A stretch of DNA of 64,000 nucleotides, from assembly GCA_036924285.1 (NCBI GenBank), contig JAYKYS010000011.1:4526001-4590000 (forward strand). The letters run 5' to 3'. The notes under the pieces are model-generated. The model saw only the letters and a list, made by a program, of their open reading frames with translations, was not told where the DNA came from and did not search any database. Every line of letters starts with the position of its first letter. The first letter of the stretch is position 1. Both the position numbers and the translations under genes were made by a program. Shown here in pieces: positions 35,352-47,647 of the stretch. The DNA comes from Asterella californica. Taxonomy: Eukaryota > Streptophyta > Marchantiopsida > Marchantiales > Aytoniaceae.

Positions 35352-36919
35352 GGTGGGTTATAAATCGTGCACTGAGTCATGTCCGCCTTTATGACAGATG
35401 ATGAGAAGATGGGTTCTTAGCATGGCACCACTCAGTTTTGTCCGTATTATACCCTGAAGTGGACAGTACAAGTGTCCGCTCATCGGTGCCGTGCAGTAGG
35501 ATGTAGACATTAACTCATGAAGATTCGGTTGCATTTCGCACGCACCCAACATACATGTAAGCTAGATCTCCACCTATCTGTAACGTCCACGATTTTGTGG
35601 GTCTACAGAGAAAAAGATGTCATCAACATCCGACATCGGAAAAAATTCTGTCGCACCACTCAACTTGTTCTGTTTTTCTGATACAGCCCCATGTTTGCTG
35701 TTATATGTGCCCACTTCTGAATGCGGTTGAACAAAATTACCTCCAGAAAAATGCGCAAACGTAAGGGCCAAAGTCTTTCTCGAATTAACAAAGCAGTTAG
35801 CAAGAGAAGAGACTCTAGTCGAATCGAAACAGAATCTAATGTAGGAGGAAAATTGAAAACCAGTCGCGATTGTTTCATTTGACAAAATGGAAAAGAACTA
35901 CGCACGAAACAATAATATAGTCTCTTAAAACGCTTCTACGTATTCACTTAGTTCACACAGCACGCAATAGCTCCATATACAAACGATACAGCTTAAACAT
36001 TGTCGGCGTTAGAAATAGAGAAATTGCGAACAGAGAAGCAAACGAAGTGGGAACTTGATTATTTTCGCAACTAACTGCGAGACTCTTTACACAATACAAA
36101 AGTGGAAAGTAAAAGTTGGACAAAGACGAGAGAAAATACACACAAGACGATACAAAATAGAGTAACGGAATACTCCATCCATAACTGTCGTCAGGTATGT
36201 CGGGTGTAGACTATCTACTATGTGACGTGCTAATGATCCCGTCAGTGGATTGTGGAGGTGGTAAACATTCACTCCAGTTTGCTACTTCCAACTTCCCACT
36301 AAACGCGGCATACTGAAACTGAGACAGGCACTCTCTTGTATACCACCGGGAATCATAAGGACAGATGATCTTTTACTCCAACCCAAGCCCTTGACGAGAT
36401 TGTCTTACTGCGTGCGCTCTACTCGACACGCAGACGAACTGGCCAGCAGGGTTGGATTGGCTGAGCACTTCTGCTGAACTATCTCATGCACCGAACACCA
36501 CCTTGAGCACTTGGGGACTTAGGTAGAATCCGTCACTTAGCACTATTCACTTACTTACATATACAGACAACAGCTGCATGTCTGGCTTTCGGCCTGAACA
36601 AGATGTTCATGCGGACAGACTGCATCTAACACACTGAGACGGGGAAGTAGGGTATAAATAGTACAGTGGGAGTAACAAGCATATTAACAATACAGGAGTA
36701 CTACTAGCTCTAGATATGACCACTTTCACTCCAACTGAAGAGCTGCTGAGCTAGAACTTCCGTTTCGACCTGAACGACCGACATGATGAAGGACGCTGTA
36801 GCGTTGATGCTATATCACCTTTTCAGATGAGTCTTCTTTGCTGCTGCCGCTGCTTGGCCTCGAAATGAGTGTCGAAAAGGTCAGTATCCTTCGCCATGGT
36901 CGAGTTCAGACAGTCATGT
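35352..36919. other. Intergenic between carboxypeptidase and metallothionein
   Basis: Contains the 3' regions of two convergent genes. Minus-strand ORFs at 35,574-35,885 and 35,953-36,141 lack recognisable features and are not called. No RNA gene was seen. Confidence 0.45.
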
Positions 36920-37512
36920 TCAGTGGCATGAGCATGAGCCGCAGCTGCACGGAGCGCAGTTGCTGCAGGCGGTGCACGTGCATCCGGTAGAGTCGCACTC
37001 GAAGCTGTACATTACACAGGCAACTTTTAGGGCTCAGTGTCTCCAGCTAGCTAAGTACCCTCAGCATATTTCAGTTCTATCACTGAAGAAATACTCTCTT
37101 ACTGCCTAGCAGATCTCGAGTTTCAGACTGTGAATGTTCTGCACTTTCCATAGTTGTCCCTCACGTTACTGATTGAGGCGTGGAGCCATCCATGACTTTC
37201 CCTTATTCTGGAGACAGATTCTTACCCGGAGGTGATCATGGAGTCGTTCATGTTCTTCTTGCAGCTGCATCAATCACATCACCATGAAGAATCCTGTTAC
37301 TACAGCAGAAAGCAACAATCCAATGCTGGAAATCTCAACTCCTACGACCAAAAGTGGAGTATTTTAAGAACAAAACTAGCGGGGACCTGCCAACTTATCT
37401 AACCCACTGCTGGAATAAGAACCGATCGCCAGAAGGGCACTGAGTGATGAACAGACCTGCAGCCAGTGCACGAGGGTCCGCAGTTGCAGTTGGGGTTCCC
37501 ACAGGCAGACAT
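36920..37512 (-). CDS. Plant metallothionein-like protein (3 exons, 59 aa)
   Basis: Minus-strand exons: 37457-37512, 37226-37264, 36920-37004, with GT-AG introns of 192 and 221 bp and consistent phases. The predicted peptide has 15 cysteines. The N-terminal domain reads MSACGNPNCNCGPSCTGC, continuing SCKKN. A cysteine-free linker containing NDSMITSGF follows. The C-terminal domain reads CDSTGCTCTACSNC, continuing APCSCGSCSCH. Two cysteine clusters separated by a linker, with C-x-C and C-x2-C spacing, are the signature of plant metallothioneins, which bind copper and zinc in the cytosol. The linker is much shorter than the ~40 residues of angiosperm types 1-3. A TATAAA lies about 115 bp upstream. 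No standard angiosperm subtype fits exactly. Confidence 0.85.
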
Positions 37513-37627
37513 GGTGACGAAAGAGAGATCGACGAGAAGAAGAAGTAAGAACTGATATCGTATGTGACAGACTCAGACGGTGAGAGAGCTAAGAGACTGC
37601 TGATGGAATGAAGAATAGCGGGGCACA

Positions 37628-37633
37628 TTTATA
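37628..37633 (-). promoter_or_regulatory. TATA box of the metallothionein gene
   Basis: TATAAA on the minus strand, 116 bp upstream of the ATG at 37,512, placing a transcription start near 37,600 and an 5' leader of about 90 bases. A CCAAT pentamer lies just upstream at 37,638-37,642. Confidence 0.65.
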
Positions 37634-37642
37634 CTCTATTGG

Positions 37643-39492
37643 CTGCCTGCCGATGGCTTGTTCACCTAAGCGCTTCGGTTTTGCCCCTTCATGAGGTCAA
37701 GGAGGTTGTCGCGGCAGCCCCTGTTGCTTTACCAGCACGTCCCCACCCCCAACAAGCCAGCCTTCCGTACTCTGTACATACAGAACCAACAGAAGAAAAA
37801 GTCAGTTTCTGGGGAGCTTCGTCCCCCACTACCCACAAGATCACGAAACACTTTGCATACCAGTATTAGTCACAGCGACGGCGATGCCTTTCGGATCACC
37901 AACATGCTTTGTTGGATCTCACATCATACCTAAGATATATATCTATCTCGGATCTTACTTTTAAAACTATCATTATCAGTGGGGTCCTAACAAACAAGTG
38001 CCCCACCTTCCCAATTGCCTATCCTTTCACACTTCCCTTTCCTTGGGGTACGAGAGGACGTGGGGGGTTCGTGTCTCGTGTCTTTTCCGGAATCAGTTTC
38101 GGCTGTTAGTTCCCCGTCGCTGTCCTCTTTGCGAAAGCAGAGGGGACATGCGAAGATGAGAGCATGCTGTGGAAGTTCCACGGCCGTCAAGAGCGCATCT
38201 AGGGCATGAAGGAGCTCTCTTAAATATTATCTGCACGCTACAGAAAGGGCCTCTTGTGCTACAGTGAGCTAGCTGAGCTGATGGAACCTTTTGGGCCGAA
38301 GGGAGCAGTCAGAAGGATAGCATTGCAAAACTGGAGTTGGTTCTGGACAAGCCATCATATGGGTTACGGGCAGATCTCTTGCTGTTGAAGAAGCTGCACG
38401 AAATTCCCCACGAACTCCTTAGAGCTGGTCTAAAGTATATGGTTTTGAAGTCATCATCCTCCTTTGATTCACAACTCTTTTATCCTGATGGGAGTGGATC
38501 GGACATATTGATGTCCCTCTGAACGAGCCGATGCTATGCTGCTGATGGAACTTGTCCATAAGTTGTGCGTCCTTGGTAGTAGTTGGTTTTCATGTTGTGG
38601 TATCCAGAGCCAGCAAATGTGCGCAAAAACAGAACGCAGAGGATCCAGCCTTGGAGTCCTGCAAGCACATGAACGACTCCAACGAAAACTCGAATGACTC
38701 CCATTTATTGACTCCCTTGTGGAAGCATCTGGTCGGAACATTAATCATCATTAAATCTTCCATGATAATTGCTGTCTTGTTTAAGTCATAATCCCTGATT
38801 CCCACAGTGTACGAACCCCGTGCTCAGCCAACAGTCGAAGGTCTGTTAGACTCCCTTGAGCAGGACAGAGTCAGAGATGAGATGAGACCGCGCATCAGGC
38901 AGGCTAAATGCTCTAGCTTAGGGCAAGTCATGCTAGTAGTTGTCCTGAGACGGTAGGCATGTCTGCTTGCAGCCTGCAGGACCTGGCGAAGGAGGAATTT
39001 GGGGAATGTTCTGTGGGGTCATCTTCGTCTTCGGTGCTTGCATGGGCAATGCAGGCCTGGACCCACCCTGAGATTCAGCACGATGAGCTCCTGTTTATAC
39101 GGCCTGTGCAGCCACTGAGGTAGTTCCTTTTGCACCGCGGAAGAATATCTCACTTTTCCGTGGACTTCACGAGAATTACCAGTCCCTCACCTTTCACTAT
39201 CTACCGCAACCTTCCTCATTTTCTCGACTGGTTGTGCATCTTTCTGACTACTGCGAAACAACAACTAGCACAAGTATTTATCTGTTACCGAGCTGCAAAA
39301 GTGACACGAAGATATTCCTGGCACCTGACAGGAAGATAACGCAAACGCTCACAGTCAAACTGTACAGCACAAACATATCATTACAGCAAGAATTAGCAAG
39401 GCAGCTTTAGACGGATCTTTCGGCCGAGAAGCAAGGCTTAGCAAGAAGACAAGTGTTAATTGTCCCTTTGCTAGCTCATACTTCCTGAATGA
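37643..39492. other. Intergenic, nothing recognised
   Basis: Upstream region of the metallothionein gene and beyond. ORFs of 60-90 codons on both strands overlap each other without family resemblance. No repeat stands out. Confidence 0.45.
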
Positions 39493-40053
39493 TTATGGGA
39501 AGCTGGGCGACAAAAGTTGTATCCTCTGATGGTGGATTTCTGTGTCTCTATAGCAGGTGACCTGTAGGTGGGCCAACGACTGGGTCGTACTCAGCATACA
39601 ATAATACATGGTGAGGAAGACCACAGCGAAAACTAACAGTAAAGTAGCTTTCACAAAAGGGTCTAGATTCGTTTCCCTTTCAGCTCTCTTCGTCGTGATA
39701 TATCTGTGCCAAATTCTGTAGTACTTCTCGAGAGGGGACCACTTCTGGTTGATCGATGTGGCAATCGAGCGCAACGCAGCTCCGATCTGGCGTATATAGA
39801 ACTCTGGCCTATATAGAACTTGAGTGACTGAGATGAAGGGGCCGAAGTCACCGCCTTTGCTTTGCAGCTTGTAATCGTTGGTCGTCTTGAATTCGCTGAC
39901 GGTCCGAGCTGGTGATTGACGGGAATTGTACAATGGCTTGACTGGGGTAGTGTGTCCTGCAATGCTGAAATGTGCCTTGGACCTCCTGTAAGGCATGAAA
40001 CTGGTAACGTAGCACATATTGTGGAAATTTTTGAGCCAAGTAAGGAAGCTCAT
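39493..40053 (-). CDS. Uncharacterised 186-codon ORF with a C-terminal membrane segment
   Basis: The frame opens MSFLTWLKNFHNM. It has a basic N-terminal half, a central stretch GGDFGPFISVTQVLYRPEF, and a hydrophobic segment ATLLLVFAVVFLTMYYCML at about residues 140-158, predicting one transmembrane helix. I do not recognise the family. It overlaps, in another frame, the end of a decayed ORF (39,848-40,440), so at most one of the two is functional. The hydrophobic segment and length argue mildly for a real protein. There is no clear promoter or splice evidence. Confidence 0.25.
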   Translation of the reverse strand: MSFLTWLKNFHNMCYVTSFMPYRRSKAHFSIAGHTTPVKPLYNSRQSPARTVSEFKTTNDYKLQSKGGDFGPFISVTQVLYRPEFYIRQIGAALRSIATSINQKWSPLEKYYRIWHRYITTKRAERETNLDPFVKATLLLVFAVVFLTMYYCMLSTTQSLAHLQVTCYRDTEIHHQRIQLLSPSFP

Positions 40054-40440
40054 ACAGGAAGCTCATATAGATTTTCTGACAGTAAATCTCCTCGTTGGAG
40101 TGCTTCATAGAGGAACTGACGGAACTGGGGTGTCGAGATATGAACTACCACTTCTGTAGTGAGACGCTCCTTGATGTTGACATTGCGCATGACAGTCATC
40201 GTGATCGTAAATGCCACCCAATCAAGTTGATAAAGTTCATCTACGCTATAAGGTAAGGGTTATTATGTAGTTAGTTTAACCAGCGCATCCAGTACATTAT
40301 CCACATGTAGGTGAGTCATAAATAACCTGGGCCAAAATGGCAAATATGGTGATACTCCCGGAGAAATGTACTGGTTGACAAAGGCCTCTGTAATTTTCTC
40401 AACTTTCAATATTCCTGTAGTTTTCTTGACGTATGTTTAA
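39848..40440 (-). pseudogene. Decayed open frame, possibly gag-like
   Basis: One minus-strand frame reads KVEKITEAFVNQYISPG, LPFWPRLFMTHLHVDNVLDA, two adjacent TAA stops, VDELYQLDWVAFTITMTV, RLTTEVVVHISTPQFRQFL, and then after a 13-bp tandem duplication (about 40,043-40,069) resumes as YLAQKFPQYVLRYQFHAL to a stop at 39,848. Two stops and one frame-shifting duplication break an otherwise protein-like sequence. Alternatively an 81-bp GT-AG intron (40,246-40,326) would remove both stops. Family unknown. Confidence 0.4.
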
Positions 40441-41189
40441 GAACATTGGTTAGATAGAGGAGATGGTTATTGGATTATGAGAGGTGCCATGGACTTTCGG
40501 CCGAACCGCCACCTAAAGCAATGGTGTTTAGGTGGTGGTGGCCATGGTAAAGAGTCCCCTGGTGGAAATGCTATTACCTCATTAAAGTGTGATAAGCCTT
40601 TGACGAGTCGAACTGGTGGTGGAAGAAGTAGCAAATACTCCATCAAAGACAAGTGACATGCTTCGTCTTCAAAACTGTAGGGTGAAGTGGACGTTGCTGG
40701 TCTTGTGATTAGTTGGTCTGGAGCCGAGACCTCCTTCTTTACTGACTCCTCTTTGCTTGAGTGTCAGACTGGTTGGTTCGCTTTGATCCGCCACTTGGTG
40801 CATTTGTGAAGAGGACATCTTCTGTAAATTCAGTGGAGATGGCGTCTCTCGTGTAGTGTCGGTATTGCGAGACTGATCAGTCACCAATTGTTGTCTTCTC
40901 GGATGTTTCCTGCACAGGGGATGTTGGTACATAAAGAATCGATTGCAGCAGATCGCCGGGTATCCTGAACTTGTACAGGAATCTGATCGATTGATCTCGT
41001 GGTGAAAGGAAGCAGTTTCATTTCCCCTGTTCTTGATACCTGGAGTTGCTTCGCCATGACGAGCTTGAAGTGGTGGTGGGACAGCGGCTATTGCAAGTGG
41101 TTGTGATCCAGCAAGGGAACTGTTATTGTCACCTTTTTGGGCCTTGGGGGATCGGTGGTCCTTGAGATAATGGGTCCTCCTCTTCTTTT

Positions 41190-42130
41190 TCTTCTACGGG
41201 AATATCAAGACCATTGTCTTGTATGAGGGCAATCAGTTGGTCTACTTGCTAGAGTAGTAATGAATTATTTTGAACAAGTTGGTGCTGGTTGGACTTTTCT
41301 CGTTGTAAGCGAGTTTTAGCGGCAGCCAATTCTCAATGTGAGCTGTGGTCCTTTGCCTTATTTAGGCTGACAAATCCATGGTAGATTTATTAGTTGTTTG
41401 AACTGAAAGGAGGATCTTTCTCTGAATACCGTCTTTGTGGACCATCTCCTCAGACAGCTTCTACTGTAGTGTCTTGCTTTCTAGACGCAATTGCACTATT
41501 TCTGTGTTAGCGGTTGAAAGGTGGGCAACCTGAGTTACCAACTCTTCGTACAGGAGTTAATGTCTTGCAACTACTTGTGTGAGTCGTTCTTCGTCCAGGA
41601 GTGCTCGGAGGTTGTGAGCATTGCTAGTCTTTCTGGACTTGCAAACAATGCTGCAATTGTTTGCTCCTTCTGCTCCTCCGTCACTCTGTGAGCTTCCTCT
41701 ATGGTCAGATGCTGAGTTGTCAAAACGTAAGTTCTACGTCCCCTTTGCAATGTCGTGTTGGTTGCATTGATGTTAGCCTCGTTAGCTAACCTTTGAAGCT
41801 CCTCTCCTATATGTAGCTATGGATATAGGTCTTCGAGTTGAGAATTATAAAGCGTAAATTCTCTATCTCTTAGGTCTGCCTTCGGACCTTGGCTCTGGAC
41901 GAGAAATTATCTCGTCCTTGGTCAGCGGAAGGCATCGAGAAATAATTGAAGTGAGTTCTTCATCAATCCATGTCTTAAAGCGTTTTAAAACATCCTTGTC
42001 AGATGTCGTCTTTATATTTATACTTAATTGAAAAATAAAATAAGGTGTTTGATTTATTGATTGACTCGCAAGTGGTATAGACAAACAGGTCGATGTGAAC
42101 CCCCAAGATATGGTCAATAAAGTTTGCATG
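41190..42130 (-). pseudogene. Decayed coiled-coil ORF, gag-like
   Basis: The minus-strand frame contains KDVLKRFKTWIDEELTSI at its start (41,863-42,129), then GEELQRLANEANINATN, TIEEAHRVTEEQKEQTIAAL, VTQVAHLSTANTEIVQLRLE and KLSEEMVHKDG. This is a long heptad-like coiled coil cut by several stops, most being TAG or TAA where Gln is likely. Together with the fragments at 39,848-40,932 it could be one old retroelement gag or a dead host coiled-coil gene. No zinc knuckle or RT is nearby. Confidence 0.4.
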
Positions 42131-43454
42131 TCCTACTTTTCACAAGTTCTTCTTATTATCCACAAAGATGGAGTTGTACTTTGGCATACCAGACATCACA
42201 TGTAGGATGTACCATATCGATTTATCTACGGGCTTAAGGTATACCTAGTTGGATTTCATCTAAAGGGAGGAATTGGCCTCGATATCATAGAGATATCTTT
42301 TTCAAGTTTTAGAATGGAGAGAAATGATGTTGCACGGACGGAAGGAACTCTAAATCATTGGATCACAAAGAAGTACTTGGTTCATATTGAACAACGTCAC
42401 TTCTCCAATCTCAATAAAGCTCTTGTCGGAGGTGAGTGATAAGTTTATTATTTGTCCTCAGTGGTTTATATTCACATAAAATGATTGAGATTAAACTAAC
42501 TTGTTCAATTAACATTATGTGGTTTAGAGAATTTTGTTGTCTATGTCAACTTTGTTATGATTCAATTCGAAAATAGTTTCAATAGGACTAGTGCGTTTAT
42601 TGATGTCCATGAGGACTGAATGATGAATTAGTGAACACGACGAAGATGGAGATGGACAACAATGTGTGGTTGATTGAAGATCAAGCATTTGAGAAAAGAT
42701 CAATGCTTGCTTGCACATGGTATTATGTCACATGAGATTATGCATAATGACAAGTCTTCCATGGATGTCATATTACACCGCTACGAGGTTGTTCATGAAG
42801 AACACTTATAGAACAAGGACAAGAACGTCATCAGGAAGTTCTTAGCTGGGATGGTGAACAAGAAACGGGCTCCTGGTGCTGTCAGGACTAGGCTGAGGTT
42901 ATTGCTGATCTATTTCTATTACAATATTGTAGTTGGTCTAATGGCTTCGATCTCAAGATCCATCCATTGTTGGAAACAAACACATTCTTGTACATCGAGT
43001 AACTTAGATGTGTGGTCTATCGGAAGGCTCGCCAAGAGTCTCTAAGAGGTATATGTAGTCGGAGCTTCAAACACATGGTATTGCAGACAAGTTCAAGGAT
43101 TGGATATACATTTGTTGTCAAATCAATGACGTAAGATTGTGAGACTCGATTGATAGATATCTCCAAGAGAAAGATGACGGAGTTTGTTGATTTTGGACTT
43201 GTGCAACACGGTAGATCATTGAGTTGGAGATCACTCACGATGCAACAGTCTCCTTAACGATAGATCTTGTGTTTCAATTTTGATTCGAATCGAGCTATGT
43301 CCGATCAATATAATTTTTATGGTTAGTCACTTTTGTGACACAGCTCTTATATGAATTTAGCATAGAACTATGTATATGTCTTTTCTAAATTCAGTAAGCT
43401 TTAGTGATGTAATAAGTTTCATTTTCACGATTACTTGTTTGAGATATCGTACGT
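42131..43454. other. Degenerate sequence, nothing recognised
   Basis: Short ORFs with stops. Retroelement remnants are suspected from context, but no motif supports a call. Confidence 0.35.
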
Positions 43455-43640
43455 TAGTAAAACTCGCTAACGTGTCAAATGATCTCAATTCTAGATCTTC
43501 TCATTCATAGTATTCACCACAATCACTTCCAACAATGGTTCGTTCCTTTGACGATTGACTTCATGAAGAGCGTGATGGACTCTAAAGATCATCGTGATCG
43601 TTACCTACAGGGTGACTTGGGATCTGTGGACCTCTCGAAA
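43455..43640 (+). repeat. Degraded copy 4 of the 2.27-kb repeat family
   Basis: The sequence around CACAATCACTTCCAACAATGG, which translates to HHNHFQQWFVP, and the following TTCATGAAGAGCGTGATGG align with the HRDHFRQWFVA segment of the complete copy at about 19,350-19,420. Both ends are lost. Confidence 0.6.
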
Positions 43641-46600
43641 ATCTCATTTTTCATCAAAATTTGTGAGAGCCTCTCATAGTTTAAGCTTGAAACTCTAAAG
43701 CACTTATTGAATTTCAAACCTCAATAACTTCTTCTGTTTAGTTTAAAATCCAGTTAAAATAATCTCATTCAAAACTTTTCGTTGTAAGATTCCCAATGAT
43801 ATCAAACATAAGCCAAACACAAGCCAAACATAAGCCAGAGAAAGTTATGATCATTCTAATGACTAAGTACCCTTCCTTTGAGTAAAATCTACACAAAGTT
43901 GCGTGTAATTATGCACCCAAAGATCCAAAAACTAAAAAATTCATCCAAAGTCCTCAAAAATCTTAACAAAAATCACAAAGCCTTCATACACCTTAGGAAT
44001 TTCTCACAACTCTCCTTACAATGATTCACGAGCTATGCTTTTATACTCACATGCTTCCTTGATCTAGTACACTTGTCGACACCTTAACCCTTAATCCTCC
44101 AAATGTCACACATGCACCATGTGAGATGTAATACTCAGTCCTACATCTAAGACATTATTTTACTGCTACATTTTCTCTAATCCACCTCAACCCTGATACA
44201 TTAACGAACATGTCCAGTCAACACCTTATCATGTAATCAGTTTTGTCTCATCGTCTTTTCGTTTCACTACACCTAAATCATATTAACAATCCATTTGACA
44301 ATGCCACATCATCAATTTTCTCTGTCCAAAATTCTACATTTGTAACTTGATATGTCATTAGTTTGCCACATCAACATCCAGATATCACATCAACATCAAG
44401 TCATGTCAAACTTTAAAATCTTATGATGTCCATAAATCTCTTATCCGTAGCTCAATTTGCAATGATCCAAGAACTAGTTTTTTGTCGACTCGAATAGACT
44501 TACACAATGGTATGGTAAAAGCCTTGTTGAGTTGAGACAAATATTCTTTTAGCATTGGTTTCTCACAATAGTCAATCTAGAACACGAAATCATGTATACC
44601 GATGAAAATAGAAAAACAGAAATGCTCAAGATTTCAGATTAACAACGTATGTTAATGAGTTAATACTTTTTTTCACATTTTCCACAACCAAATACTTTAT
44701 ATAATCTCTGAAAATTTCAGCTAGCAATATTAACTACTAAATTACTCCTTACTTTATTCACTTTTGATTTTTCCTAGAATATATGGAGATAACATAAGAT
44801 TATCAACGAAACATGTTTCGTTGATAATCTTATGTTATCCAGATATCAGCTGCCATGATCATGATCATCTGGAAATCCCCATTCTAAACTTCCAATAGAC
44901 TTTCTTTCCTCTTTTGCTCTGAAATGAAATCAGCATTTGTCGTGTTATTTACTCTTTTGTACTCTATTGTTAAGTCAAATTCATACAACAATAACACCAA
45001 TTCTTCTTGATAACAATCTTACTTGCTATATTAGTGGACTCAAATCGTTGAAATTTTCTATAAGTTAGTTTATAACATAACAAGTTTTACTTGGACTTCT
45101 TGACGGAAATAGTATACCTAGTACATCTTTCTCCTTCAAAAACTTAGGCATCTCAAGTAGTAAATATATTGATTTTTCTAAACCTCATTTTCCTTATGGC
45201 ATTAATGTCTACATACACATAAATATAGATTCTAGTTATTCATAATTTCATGAGATCATGGAACTTTTATGAAATTTCGACTTCCAATGTTTCATAGTTA
45301 CTTCCAAATTCATATTTGAAAAAGTTTAAAACAAAATTATGACAAAAACAAGTGGCCGAAGTGGAATAACGATGTAACTATGGCCTCGCGAATCAGGGTT
45401 ACAACTTCGAAGACTTCATACTTGGTTGCATGACTTCGTGTTCATTGATTATTGAATATAGTTCTCTTTTGAGTTTGATTTCGTTTCTTCCATTTTATGT
45501 TAAGTATATAATCCTTATCAAAGAATTCTATGGACGTGTGTATAGGTGCTGAAATATTGCACAGATAATCCTTCAGGATGTGCCAACTAAATGGGTTTTG
45601 AATCTATACAAAAATCTCAATTCCAGAGTTGAGTGCAAGACGCTTTATACTTGGCCTAGGTTGGTGTTCAAAACAGCCGCTAGTTCTAAACAAAATTCAC
45701 CCTTAACAGAAAATGTACTCTTTTGCCCATGGGGTTTTTATTCATATTTCCTTCTCCACAAGGTTCATGCATTAATGTTTAGGCATGAGGTGTTTTCATG
45801 TGTCTTTTATTTCAACCATTGAATGTACAATTCATCTTCAGAATCCCCCCATTTTGAGTGTTAGGAATTAAGTACCTTAAGTATATTGTTAACGCCGGCA
45901 TAGGAATTAGAAATACGCAAGGACCGCACAGCGGATAAAAGCTGACCAATAGTTGTTCGAGACAAAACGAGAGAATGAAAACACCACCACGAATAGTCCA
46001 CATCATGCAGTGTGGTAGTTGTCTCACTGTATCACTAAGTCACATCATGGACAGAGTGATGGTTATCTCATTGCATCACTAAGTCATTTAAGATCGTTGG
46101 AAGTCCTACCATTCTCCTTGATGGATATACGATTGCGTCATGTAGCAATCCAAGACCAGCTATGATGATAGGTTGGTGTCACTCTGACAAGTATCGCGCC
46201 ATGGGAGTCTTCCAAAGACCTAGTTGGTCTTCAACGCGTAGAACCACCTGACCTTAAACTTGGAACACAATTTCATACCTTAAGTTGATATAACATATCC
46301 AAGAGCTAAACAAACCTTCTACTATATACTTTACCTCAATTTCAGATGCCACAAACTGACAAAAAACAATCTCCACTCATAAGGACAAATCTCTTCTTGT
46401 TGCATGTACATGTGTTTCCTGTCGATTCACTACAGTCGAATCATACTGCGTTGCAGGTAACTTTGTGACAAAATCATACCCGAAAACTTAGACGAGCTGC
46501 ATTCGAGCCTCCTGTCCATTTATCCTTCTGGACCCCTATTTGGTCCTAACTCCAATCAGCCACACTAATTTCCATCTAACGTCCAGATCTAGTCTGTATG

Positions 46601-47046
46601 CAAGTACAGCTAAAACTACAAAAAGAAGCAACAGGTGATTAACGATTCCACATATACACATCTTGAATTGTTTTTACTTGTTGCTCGCTTCACCGGAGAA
46701 CAGAACCAAACGAAGGCTCATTCCAAGGCAAGTACAAAGCTAACACGTAAAATATCAGGTTCTTCAGGAACAATTGACTTACCACAGTCCCCTCCTAGTC
46801 TAATCCCGCGTGATGAAATCTGAGCGGAGCGGTACAATTAGGAAAGAGGGTGGAAAGTATCACCAGTCCTAACCATGACCTGAAAGATGTAAATACTGCT
46901 TCCCAATCAAGATGTAATCGGGAAAAGGTCTCTCCATGCACAAGATAAAATAAATTGCTCGATGCACGCTTATAGATGGGGGGGAAGAGTACAAGGAAAT
47001 TAATGCTACCAGGTGATGCGTGATGCCCTTATGACACAGCCGTACA
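43641..47046. other. AT-rich intergenic region
   Basis: No gene is supported. It holds one perfect palindrome (44,788-44,839). An 80-codon ORF at 45,580 has no recognisable family. Confidence 0.45.
44788..44839. repeat. Perfect 52-bp palindrome
   Basis: Two 26-bp arms meet without a spacer at ACATGT: the left arm begins GATAACATAAGATTATC and the right arm ends in its exact reverse complement. The bases just outside do not pair. Confidence 0.95.
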
Positions 47047-47164
47047 CAAGTTCATGGTCAAAGTCAGACTGTGAGACATTCCCTTTCTAGTAACCCTATT
47101 TTGACACCGGTCGCATAGAAGTCCATGGTCAAAGTCAGATTGTGAGAGATACACTTTGTAGTAA
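47047..47164 (+). repeat. 70-bp period partial duplication
   Basis: CATGGTCAAAGTCAGA occurs at 47,053 and 47,123, each within about 45 bp of shared sequence ending TAGTAA. The second copy has several substitutions. Confidence 0.75.
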
Positions 47165-47647
47165 TGCACAAAAGTTTGGGAATTAATACAAGGTCAACGC
47201 CAACATGACACATTGGATAGTATCTACTAAGTATGGACAAAAGCTCCGTCCTGCGGGAAAATTTGGTTAGACAGATCCACTTTCACATCCACAAGGCATA
47301 GCCAAGCGATCCTTGCTTCTGCGGTGAGGGTGTTTCCTTGACCCTTTAACCCCCCGTTGGATTTTCCTAATTACTTGCGCCGGCCGTCCACGGCACAGGG
47401 TGTATAGTCTAGGCTAGAGCAGATGCTATTCAAAGGACAACATGTCTTTCCATGTCAGTGTAGTGCAACCTCTCTATTTCCCTCACTGCACCACGGCATC
47501 TTGCCCTCCAGAGACAGTCTGAAACTCAGCCAACGGCACAGACTGTACTGAGGAGAATGAAAGAATATTTGCAAATCATCTAAACTAGAAAAAACCTCGT
47601 CAGACGTTACCGACATCACAGGTCAAAAAGATGTGACGTACCACTTT

